Positions 1-8,097 of a DNA stretch of 64,000 nt are shown piece after piece. The stretch lies in contig CAZXAU010000010.1 of NCBI GenBank assembly GCA_964638675.1, forward strand, positions 33,843 through 97,842, given 5' to 3'. The translations under genes and the position numbers were made by a program. Under the pieces are notes generated by a model, which did not search any database, was not told the DNA's origin, and saw nothing but the letters and a program-made list of their open reading frames with translations. Each line of letters begins with the position of its first letter. Position 1 is the first letter of the stretch. This DNA is from SIG714 sp964638675. Its GTDB lineage: Bacteria; Bacillota; Clostridia; Oscillospirales; CAG-272.

Positions 1-2460
1 TACGTAACAATATACGATGATAAGGACGGAGACATTCCCCTCAGTGACAGTGAGAGGGTTAAGATAGAATATCCTGCCGATCTCAATCTCTATCTTCCCG
101 GAGAATATACGATAATTATAACTGCAACCGATTCGAGCAACAGATCGTCTGTCACTCCGGTAACAGTCAAGGTCGTACACAAAGATATATCAAAAGAAAC
201 ATCGGATGCACTTGCAGATGAGATCATTTCGTCAGTTATAAAACTGAATATGACGACTGAGCAGAAGATTCAGGCGATATTTGACCGTATCGCAAGAAAT
301 GAAAACATGGACTTCACCGGAAAATCGGATAAGAGCAATGAAGTATGGCGTGAATTCTACAGCGGATTCACACTTTCTTACGGAGATTCATATACTACTG
401 CCTGCATGATGAAAACACTTCTCGATAAGCTTGGAATCGACAGCATAATCATCCACAACCTCACTTCAACAACCTATTGGACTCTTGTTGATTACGGTGA
501 CGGCTGGTATCATGTCGATCCATTTCTGCACAGTTCACCCTGGCTGGTTGACGGTTCATACAAGGACACGTTAAAGCTTACAGATCTTCAGATGTCCCAG
601 TTCAATGAATTCAACAACGAAGCACATCCGGGAAGCAACAGTTATCTCTTCAATAGCTCCATCTATCCTGCAACCCCGATATATTCCGAAGAAACCGGAG
701 AGTTTATATATCTTCCCTACAGAGTTATCTATCTGTGTACCGACGGAGGATATATCGAAGGTGAGACCGATCAGAAGGTCAGCCATATGCAAAACTGCTC
801 AACTGTAATTGCACAGCCTCGTTCGGGTTACAGATTTGTTTCATGGAGCGACGGTGTAACAACTCCAGAAAGGACCGACATCATCAAATCGAATCTGACT
901 GTGACTGCTCAGTTTGTTGAATCGCAAGGACTGTTTAAAACATATGTACTGACATATGAGGCTGGATCAGGTGGAAAAATAAGCGGCGAAGCCTTCCAGA
1001 CAGTCGATGCCGGATATTACGGAAGCGAAATAGTCGCAATTGCTGACAACGGTTATAAGTTTATCGGCTGGAGTGATGGCATAATGACACCGGCAAGAAA
1101 AGACCTTGCAAAGAAGGATATGACCTATACCGCAAACTTCGCTCCTCTTTCCGGAAATATATATACACTTGAATACAGAGTAACAGACGGCGGACATATA
1201 GAAGGTGAAAACTTCCAGGTACTCGATCTCGGAAAGGGCGGCACTTCGGTCACAGCTGTTCCGGATGAAGGATATGTGTTCAACATGTGGAGCGACGGAC
1301 TGATGACCCCGACAAGAAAAGATCCTTACGGAAGCGATCTTACAGTAACGGCACGCTTTGTAAAGGAAGATTCTGAGCTTCTCGAATTGCAATATAAAGC
1401 ACAGGAAGGCGGAACGATCGAGGGTCTGTCCTACCAGAGGATCGAAAGCGGCAGTTACGGAGATACGGTAAGAGCTGTTGCGTCAAGAGGATATTATTTC
1501 GTTGCATGGAGTGACGGACTTGCCGAGGTCGAAAGACGTGACCTTCCGAGCGAAAGCAAAGAGATCTCCGCTATCTTCGCAAAGCTTAATGAATACAGAA
1601 TTCTGTACATGATTTCGGGAAATGGCGGATATATTAACGGAGATTCAACGCAATACATTTATGACGGAGAGTCTACAAGTGAAGTTACCGCTGTTCCGCT
1701 CTTCGGATTCATCTTCAAAGGATGGAGTGACGGAGTAGAATCCGCAACAAGAAGCGATTGCCCAACAAATGATTTTGAAGTAACAGCAATATTTGAAGAG
1801 CTTCCGAAATACACTATCACATATAAGGCAACACAGGGCGGCTCAATAAGCGGAAAGACAACGCAGACTGTATACACCGAAAACAAAGGCTCATCTGTCA
1901 AAGCTGTACCGGCATCCGGATACAAATTCGTGTCATGGAGTGACGGTGAGACATCATCCGAAAGATCAGACCTTGTGACAGATGAAGATATCACATTAAC
2001 GGCGATTTTTGAAAAACTGAATGTATATACAGCAAACTACTCAGCCGGCGAACACGGAAAAGTAAGCGGCACACTTAAACAGACGGCTTATGAAGGCGGA
2101 ACGTTTAAGACCGTAACGGCAATTGCAGATGACGGCTTTGAATTTGCATCATGGAGCGACGGAGTCACAACGGCCGAGAGAACAGATGAGGCAAACAGCG
2201 ATATAAACGTTGAAGCGATATTCGTTGCTAAAAAGGTATGTACTCTTTATTACAGTGCTTCCACAGGCGGAAAGATCATCGGAAAGAGCACGCAGAACAT
2301 TCTGATAGGAAACTCTTCAGAGGAGGTTACTGCGGTGGCAGAAGAGGGATATGTATTCGCAAGATGGAGCGACGGAGTCACAACACCGACAAGAAGCGAT
2401 GTTGCAAAGCAGGACACAGTTTTCTATGTAGCTATTTTTGAGCTCGCTGAGACAAAGTAA
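1..2460 (+). CDS. Secreted repeat protein with transglutaminase-like domain (5' end outside window)
   Basis: The frame is open from the first base, so the start lies upstream; 819 residues are visible. The first 60 or so resemble a bacterial Ig-like/DUF5011 strand pattern (GEYTIIITATD). A transglutaminase-like core follows, ending in GWYHVDPF. In my alignment to the family the catalytic Cys position is Ser (codon 388-390) and the catalytic His position is Thr, with only the Asp of HVDP kept, so the domain is probably inactive. From about base 720 there are eight repeats of roughly 75-80 residues with the core GYxFxxWSDGxxTxxRxD, matching the divergent InlB B-repeat (Flg_new_2) type. No C-terminal sorting signal is visible. 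An extracellular binding or structural role is inferred; the partner is unknown. Confidence 0.8.
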   Translation, partial: YVTIYDDKDGDIPLSDSERVKIEYPADLNLYLPGEYTIIITATDSSNRSSVTPVTVKVVHKDISKETSDALADEIISSVIKLNMTTEQKIQAIFDRIARNENMDFTGKSDKSNEVWREFYSGFTLSYGDSYTTACMMKTLLDKLGIDSIIIHNLTSTTYWTLVDYGDGWYHVDPFLHSSPWLVDGSYKDTLKLTDLQMSQFNEFNNEAHPGSNSYLFNSSIYPATPIYSEETGEFIYLPYRVIYLCTDGGYIEGETDQKVSHMQNCSTVIAQPRSGYRFVSWSDGVTTPERTDIIKSNLTVTAQFVESQGLFKTYVLTYEAGSGGKISGEAFQTVDAGYYGSEIVAIADNGYKFIGWSDGIMTPARKDLAKKDMTYTANFAPLSGNIYTLEYRVTDGGHIEGENFQVLDLGKGGTSVTAVPDEGYVFNMWSDGLMTPTRKDPYGSDLTVTARFVKEDSELLELQYKAQEGGTIEGLSYQRIESGSYGDTVRAVASRGYYFVAWSDGLAEVERRDLPSESKEISAIFAKLNEYRILYMISGNGGYINGDSTQYIYDGESTSEVTAVPLFGFIFKGWSDGVESATRSDCPTNDFEVTAIFEELPKYTITYKATQGGSISGKTTQTVYTENKGSSVKAVPASGYKFVSWSDGETSSERSDLVTDEDITLTAIFEKLNVYTANYSAGEHGKVSGTLKQTAYEGGTFKTVTAIADDGFEFASWSDGVTTAERTDEANSDINVEAIFVAKKVCTLYYSASTGGKIIGKSTQNILIGNSSEEVTAVAEEGYVFARWSDGVTTPTRSDVAKQDTVFYVAIFELAETK

Positions 2461-2475
2461 ATTCTATTTAAAAAT

Positions 2476-2521
2476 AAAAAAAGGACTTCCCCAACGAAAG
2501 AATTGTCGGAAGTCCTTTTTT
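2476..2521. terminator. Bidirectional Rho-independent terminator
   Basis: AAGGACTTCC pairs with GGAAGTCCTT around a 17-base loop, with an A-run before and a T-run after the stem. It lies between the convergent repeat-protein gene and nrdR and can serve both. Confidence 0.85.
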
Positions 2522-2575
2522 AAATATTACCTGAGATAATTCTCAATTATACAAAGAGCAAAACGGTATGTGAAC

Positions 2576-3040
2576 TCATTCGTTTGTTTTATCGCCTTTG
2601 AGCAGGCTGTTGATCTCACTGAGAAATGTTTCTACATCCTTAAACTCACGATATACCGAAGCAAATCTGACATAGGACACTTCATCGATACGGCGGAGTC
2701 TTTCCATTACCATAATTCCTATATCATCGGTTGTAACCTCATTGGACATACTGTTTGAAAGCTCATTTTCAATTTCATTTGCAATATTTATAATATCATC
2801 CTTTGAAACAGGACGTTTGTAGCAGGATTTCATCAGACCGGAGATGATCTTATTTTTGTCAAACAATTCTGTGGTTTTCCCCTTTTTTATGACAATTATA
2901 GGCTCGGTTTGTATGGTTTCATATGTAGTGAATCTCTTTGAACATGAAAGACACTCACGGCGGCGGCGTATCGTCGAGTTTTCACTCGGTCTTGAATCAA
3001 TGACTTTGCTTTCACTGTATCCGCAGTTTGGACACTTCAT
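2576..3040 (-). CDS. nrdR: Transcriptional repressor NrdR
   Basis: A 154-residue protein of normal family length. The N-terminal zinc ribbon shows Cys3/Cys6 and Cys30/Cys33, followed by the RRRREC basic stretch that contacts NrdR boxes. Residues of about 49-140 form an ATP-cone domain that senses dATP/ATP. In the family it represses ribonucleotide reductase genes when dATP is high. No nrd gene lies in the window, so its targets are elsewhere. A plausible promoter lies upstream. Confidence 0.96.
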   Translation of the reverse strand: MKCPNCGYSESKVIDSRPSENSTIRRRRECLSCSKRFTTYETIQTEPIIVIKKGKTTELFDKNKIISGLMKSCYKRPVSKDDIINIANEIENELSNSMSNEVTTDDIGIMVMERLRRIDEVSYVRFASVYREFKDVETFLSEINSLLKGDKTNE

Positions 3041-3164
3041 AATTGTATTATTCTCCTTTTTCTCTGTAATGCATTTATAAAGAATCTGAATACCTGATCA
3101 ATAACTTACGGGTATTAATTCAAATATGACATGTATTCCAGCATGTCAAAGCAATCTCTTCTTA

Positions 3165-3193
3165 ATTATAACACAAATTTCCGGCTCAGTAAA
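3165..3193 (-). promoter_or_regulatory. Candidate nrdR promoter
   Basis: On the minus strand TTTACT is followed after 17 bases by a perfect TATAAT. The leader between this and nrdR contains an inverted repeat, TGACATG-8-CATGTCA (3127-3148), of unknown role. Confidence 0.5.
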
Positions 3194-3322
3194 TAGAAGA
3201 ATAAAAAAACCTCATTATATTTTTAAATATTTTTAAAAAAACGCATAAATAAGAAATGCAGTGATACATAATCCTTTAGAAACAGTTGAATCCGAATACT
3301 TATACAATATGGAGGAAAAGCA

Positions 3323-5953
3323 ATGACAACAAAAAAATTCGTCTACCTGTTTTCGGAGGGAAACGGAAACATGAGAGAGCTGCTCGGAGGCAAAGGTGCA
3401 AATCTCGCCGAAATGACAAAGCTCTCACTTCCCGTTCCGCCCGGATTCACGATCACCACAGATGCATGCAATGATTTTTATGAAAACGGTCAGCAAATAC
3501 GCAAAGAGATCATTGGCGAGATCTTTGACAAACTGCGCACTCTCGAGCAAATTACCGAAAAGAAATTCGGGGATAAACAAAACCCGTTACTCGTATCTGT
3601 TCGTTCGGGTGCAAGAGCATCCATGCCCGGAATGATGGATACAATACTCAATCTCGGAATAAACGATGAGGTCGTGCAGACTCTCATTTCAATAACAGGA
3701 AACGATCGCTGGGCATGGGATTGCTATAGAAGATTCATTCAAATGTACTCAGATGTAGTTATGCAAATGCCGAAAGAAAAGCTTGAGCGACTGATCGATG
3801 AAATAAAAAAAGAAAAGAACGCAGAGCTTGATACAGATCTTAAAGCCGAAGATCTGAAGGAGCTTACTGTCCGGTTTAAAGAGCACTATAAAAAAGAGAT
3901 CGGCGAAGAATTCCCAGCAGATCCAAAGGATCAGCTTATTGGTGCCGTAAAGGCGGTATTCCGTTCATGGAACAATGACAGAGCGATATATTACAGAAGA
4001 ATGAATGACATACCGGCTTCATGGGGTACAGCGGTCAACATTCAGTCAATGGTATTCGGAAATTCGGGTGACACATCAGGAACAGGTGTTGCATTCACGA
4101 GAGATCCGTCAAGCGGCGAAAAGAAACTTGTGGGAGAATATCTTATAAATGCACAGGGAGAGGATGTTGTTGCAGGCATAAGAACACCTGAACCGATTTC
4201 AAAACTCAGGTCTGAAATGCCTGAGATATATGCACAATTTGAGAAAATTTGCGAAATTCTTGAGGAGCATTATAAAGATATGCAGGATATGGAATTCACC
4301 ATAGAAAAGGGCAAACTCTTTATGTTGCAAACGAGAAACGGCAAAAGAACGGCAACTGCAGCTTTAAAAATCGCATGCGATCTTATAGACGAAGGCAAGA
4401 GAAGCGAAACTCAGGCCCTGCTGATGCTCGATCCGAAAACACTCGATTCATTGCTTCACGGACAGTTTGACAGCAAAATAATTTCAAAGAAAGAACCGAT
4501 AGGCGAAGGACTTGCCGCATCTCCGGGTGCCGCATGCGGAAAGATAGTATTTTCTGCCGCTGATGCAGTAAAAGCCAAAGAATCGGGCATAAATACTATA
4601 CTTGTCAGACTTGAAACATCTCCTGAAGATATAGAAGGCATGCACGCCTCACAGGGAGTTCTAACGGTTCGGGGCGGAATGACATCGCATGCGGCAGTAG
4701 TTGCACGTGGAATGGGTAGATGCTGTGTATCCGGATGCTCTGAAATCAGCATTAATGAAGAGGAAAAATTTTTCACACTCGGTTCAAAGAAATTCTGCGA
4801 ATACGATGTAATATCGATAGACGGAAGCACAGGCAAAATATATGACGGATCTATTCCCATGAGCGAACCCAAACTCTCGCCCGATTTTGAGAGAATAATG
4901 GAGCTTGCAGATAAATACAAATCTCTTAAAATAAGAACAAACGCTGATACCCCAAACGATGTAATTCAGGCTGTAAAATTTGGAGCACAGGGGGTGGGAC
5001 TGTGCAGAACAGAGCATATGTTTTTTGAAAAAGACAGAATAAGCACAATACGAAGAATGATCTGCGCAAGTACAAGTGAGGACAGAAAAGCCGCACTTGA
5101 AGAGCTTGAACCAATGCAACAATCAGATTTTGAAAAAATGTATACAGCACTCGGCGGCAGACCTATGACCGTACGTTTTCTCGATCCCCCGCTCCATGAG
5201 TTTCTCCCTAAAGAGGATGATGAGATCAATGAGCTTGCCAATACAATGGGCAAGAGCAAAAAAGAGATTTCGGATATAATTGCTTCTTTGCATGAATTCA
5301 ATCCGATGATGGGGCACAGAGGATGCAGATTGCTCGTAACATATCCCGAAATTACAATAATGCAGACAAAAGCTGTCATACGTGCGGCGATCAAGGTAAA
5401 AGAAGCCAATCCCAAATATGATATTTTACCAGAAATTATGATTCCGCTTATAGGAGATTCAAAAGAATTTGCCTTTATAAAGAAAACCGTAAAGGAAACG
5501 GCAGACAGCGAAATAAAAAATGCAAACAGCAGTATAAAATACAAAATAGGAACAATGATAGAAGTTCCACGTGCCGCACTGTGCGCCGATGAGATAGCAA
5601 AAGAAGCAGAATTTTTCTCATTCGGAACAAACGACCTGACACAGATGACCTTCGGATTTTCAAGAGATGATGCCGGAAAATTCCTAAAATCATATTATGA
5701 CAATTCACTGTATGAATTTGACCCCTTTGCAAGGATTGACGAAAGCGGCGTCGGAAAGCTTATCTCGATCGCCGCACAGCTCGGCAGGAAAGCCAATAGT
5801 GATCTGAAGATTGGTATATGCGGAGAACAGGGCGGCGACCCGGCATCGGTAGAATTCTGCCATAAAACAGGACTTGATTATGTTTCGGTATCACCGTTCA
5901 GAGTACCGATAGCACGCCTCGCCGCAGCTCAGGCAGCTATCAAAAACAGTTGA
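3323..5953 (+). CDS. ppdK: Pyruvate, phosphate dikinase
   Basis: An 876-residue, full-length PPDK that interconverts pyruvate + ATP + Pi with PEP + AMP + PPi. The N-terminal ATP-grasp domain starts with GGKGANLAEM. The phosphohistidine domain holds GGMTSHAAVVARG with catalytic His456. The C-terminal PEP/pyruvate TIM barrel ends with GICGEQGGDP, whose Cys833 is the expected acid/base residue. GGAGGA lies 6 bases before the ATG. The gene is monocistronic with its own terminator. In anaerobic Clostridia the enzyme commonly works in the PPi-linked glycolytic direction; which direction applies here cannot be read from sequence. Confidence 0.98.
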   Translation: MTTKKFVYLFSEGNGNMRELLGGKGANLAEMTKLSLPVPPGFTITTDACNDFYENGQQIRKEIIGEIFDKLRTLEQITEKKFGDKQNPLLVSVRSGARASMPGMMDTILNLGINDEVVQTLISITGNDRWAWDCYRRFIQMYSDVVMQMPKEKLERLIDEIKKEKNAELDTDLKAEDLKELTVRFKEHYKKEIGEEFPADPKDQLIGAVKAVFRSWNNDRAIYYRRMNDIPASWGTAVNIQSMVFGNSGDTSGTGVAFTRDPSSGEKKLVGEYLINAQGEDVVAGIRTPEPISKLRSEMPEIYAQFEKICEILEEHYKDMQDMEFTIEKGKLFMLQTRNGKRTATAALKIACDLIDEGKRSETQALLMLDPKTLDSLLHGQFDSKIISKKEPIGEGLAASPGAACGKIVFSAADAVKAKESGINTILVRLETSPEDIEGMHASQGVLTVRGGMTSHAAVVARGMGRCCVSGCSEISINEEEKFFTLGSKKFCEYDVISIDGSTGKIYDGSIPMSEPKLSPDFERIMELADKYKSLKIRTNADTPNDVIQAVKFGAQGVGLCRTEHMFFEKDRISTIRRMICASTSEDRKAALEELEPMQQSDFEKMYTALGGRPMTVRFLDPPLHEFLPKEDDEINELANTMGKSKKEISDIIASLHEFNPMMGHRGCRLLVTYPEITIMQTKAVIRAAIKVKEANPKYDILPEIMIPLIGDSKEFAFIKKTVKETADSEIKNANSSIKYKIGTMIEVPRAALCADEIAKEAEFFSFGTNDLTQMTFGFSRDDAGKFLKSYYDNSLYEFDPFARIDESGVGKLISIAAQLGRKANSDLKIGICGEQGGDPASVEFCHKTGLDYVSVSPFRVPIARLAAAQAAIKNS

Positions 5954-6017
5954 TCTGTATTGTCTTTCTGTTTTTGGTAACCTGAATCAGTAAAACCAAA
6001 GACAAAACAAATATAGA

Positions 6018-6064
6018 AAATGACCTTTCGGAAAATTTTCAGAAAAAATCCGAAGGGTCATTTG
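6018..6064 (+). terminator. ppdK terminator
   Basis: AATGACCTTTCGG pairs with CCGAAGGGTCATT (one G-T pair) across an A-rich loop and is followed by TTGTTATTT. Confidence 0.8.
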
Positions 6065-6188
6065 TTATTTAAATAATTGTAAAATAAAAGATCCCCCCAC
6101 AACATTCAACAGTGCAATCGCCTGTGTTGAAATCACATGCATCATTTTAAAAAAATCGAGTTCCACTCTTTCATTGTTCCGCCATAGA

Positions 6189-6332
6189 CTATTCTTGTAA
6201 AACCTCTGCAATTGTCTCACCGCAAACCCAACAGATGATTCCATCAGTGGCTCCGTCTTCGGTGCATGTTGCTTCCCTTCCCGGTATTATCTGCTGAGTA
6301 TGTAACCTTGAATATACATTAATCATTTCCAT
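6189..6332 (-). pseudogene. Short frame with TCTEDG/CGE motif, probable frameshifted tail of the gene upstream
   Basis: A 47-codon frame, in a different phase from the 88-residue gene just upstream, encodes ATCTEDGATDG followed by CWVCGE and then a stop. This resembles the TCT(E/D)xGxxxG..C..CGE motif common in repetitive Clostridial surface proteins. It has no Shine-Dalgarno site. Removing one A from the AAA at 6325-6328 on the minus strand would fuse it to the upstream gene and give a secreted protein of about 130 residues. A sequencing error, a recent frameshift or an independent peptide are all possible. Confidence 0.45.
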
Positions 6333-6585
6333 AACACAATTGACCGATTATTCTCGATGCAAATGTTGTCGGCGATACAGCTGTCTTCGTAAATGTCATT
6401 TCTGTATCTGTGCTCTCATTTTTTTGAATAACCGTATCTTTTCCGATAGACGTTACACTCTTCTTATTTTCATACACCGGATCAGAATTCCGGATTTCAT
6501 TAAGAGAGTTACTGGCTATCAAACAAATTACAATTACAAAAATTGAAAGAGTAATTACAAAATAAGAAGCTGTTTTTCCTTTCAT
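6319..6585 (-). CDS. Small membrane-anchored or secreted protein
   Basis: An 88-residue product. Residues 7-27 are a single hydrophobic segment after a short Lys-containing N-terminus, typical of a signal peptide or signal anchor. The remainder is Ser/Thr-rich and hydrophilic. GAGGTGA lies 8 bases before the ATG. No family is recognised. The sequence just past its stop encodes a Cys-motif tail in another phase, so the annotated stop may result from a frameshift. Confidence 0.6.
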   Translation of the reverse strand: MKGKTASYFVITLSIFVIVICLIASNSLNEIRNSDPVYENKKSVTSIGKDTVIQKNESTDTEMTFTKTAVSPTTFASRIIGQLCYGND

Positions 6586-6976
6586 TTACAATTCACCTCA
6601 ACTTATACTTTAAATTAGCCGGAAACATCACCCCGAAGAATAAAACATATTGATTATCAATATGTATAACATCATTTGAGCTGATTTTCGCATGAATTAT
6701 TATTTTATCGGGAATTATGCTTTACAAGACACCTACTGAATATTCAATACATAATCGGTATTATGTTGCTTATATTGCAACGGCAAAAGAAATTCTACAA
6801 GACTGACAGAAAAATATACAATTTTTTTATTGTGTATCAATTTCGTTTTTTCTGACTTTCAATAGTATATTATAAAGTTGTTCTTTATCGCAAATCTCTC
6901 CCTAAATGAGAATAAAAAGGTTGACTGTTGACTATTATATAAATTGGAGAAAGATGCATTACGGGGGTAATTGCGT
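6586..6976. other. AT-rich divergent intergenic region
   Basis: This 391-base stretch separates the small secreted-protein gene from ytvI. It contains a perfect 7-bp inverted repeat, ACATAAT-CGGT-ATTATGT (6749-6766), that could be an operator. No convincing -35/-10 pair, RNA gene or coding frame was found. Confidence 0.5.
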
Positions 6977-8035
6977 ATGAACAATACGAGAAAGAAAAAC
7001 TTTCTGATAAATTTTGCATACTGTTTTTCTATCGTATTACTCATATATTTCATCGTTAAATTCATTTTTCCGCTTTTTTCACCTTTCATCATCGGTCTTG
7101 CCCTATCTCTGATTTTTTATCCTCTCACAATGAAGCTTTTTACGCTGAAATGCGGCAGAACCACAGCTGCACTTATCATTACATCGGCAATATTTATAGG
7201 TGCAGGAAGTGCCGTTTTCTTTATTGCAAAAGGAATTTTTACTGAGCTTTATGAATTTGCCGAAAAAATTATTGATGATCCAAATATAATTTTATCGCCT
7301 ATCGTCTCGTTTATTGACGGCATCAATTCAAAGCATCCGGCTTTTTCGCAAATAATTGATATTTCGTCAGTTTATTCCTTTCTGTCCGACAGACTCAAGC
7401 TTATAGCAGGAAGCGTACTTGAATCGGGTGCAAATATTGCTATATCGATTCCTGATTATATATTTTTCCTCTTTACATTGATTTCGTCAACATTTTATCT
7501 CGTAAAATATTCGGGCGGCTATTCGGCATTTCTTTGCGAAATACTTTCAAAAGATAAGATGAAAATGCTCCGACAAATGAAAAAGCACTTTTCGGATTAT
7601 TCAAAAAACTATCTCATTTTAACATTGCTTCTGCTTGGTACGACATTCATTCAGCTTCTTATCGGTTTTCTTATTCTTGGAATAAATTATGCAATTGTGC
7701 TTTCCCTTATCATAGCACTGATCGATATGCTGCCCGTTTTCGGAGTCGGGACCGTTCTTATACCATGGTGCCTTATTGAGGCGTTGGGCGGAAATACAAC
7801 GAGATGCATCGGACTTTTGATCATTTATCTCATTGTAACAATTTTCAGATCTGTAGTCGAACACAAAATGCTCAGCAAACGCTTTGATATGCCGCCTCTC
7901 CTTACGCTCATTTCTATCTTCTGCGGATATAAACTGCTCGGATTTTTGGGACTCATCATATCTCCATTTATCTCGTCACTTCTCTTTGTTCTGCTTAAGC
8001 AAAAAATCGAGAATGAATCAAATTCCGAATCTTAA
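6977..8035 (+). CDS. ytvI: AI-2E family transporter / sporulation integral membrane protein YtvI-like
   Basis: A 352-residue membrane protein with about seven hydrophobic segments in the AI-2E/PerM arrangement: two N-terminal helices, an extracytoplasmic loop at roughly 60-150, and a C-terminal block with the family-typical DMLPVFG near residue 255. The ATG is preferred to an in-frame TTG two codons upstream because GGGGGT lies 8 bases before the ATG and only 2 before the TTG. YtvI members are sporulation-linked in Bacillus. The transported substrate, if any, is unknown. Confidence 0.85.
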   Translation: MNNTRKKNFLINFAYCFSIVLLIYFIVKFIFPLFSPFIIGLALSLIFYPLTMKLFTLKCGRTTAALIITSAIFIGAGSAVFFIAKGIFTELYEFAEKIIDDPNIILSPIVSFIDGINSKHPAFSQIIDISSVYSFLSDRLKLIAGSVLESGANIAISIPDYIFFLFTLISSTFYLVKYSGGYSAFLCEILSKDKMKMLRQMKKHFSDYSKNYLILTLLLLGTTFIQLLIGFLILGINYAIVLSLIIALIDMLPVFGVGTVLIPWCLIEALGGNTTRCIGLLIIYLIVTIFRSVVEHKMLSKRFDMPPLLTLISIFCGYKLLGFLGLIISPFISSLLFVLLKQKIENESNSES

Positions 8036-8097
8036 TCCAAACAAAAAATAAACCAAAACAGCCCGAAAACATTATTTGCAATCGGACTGTTTTATAT

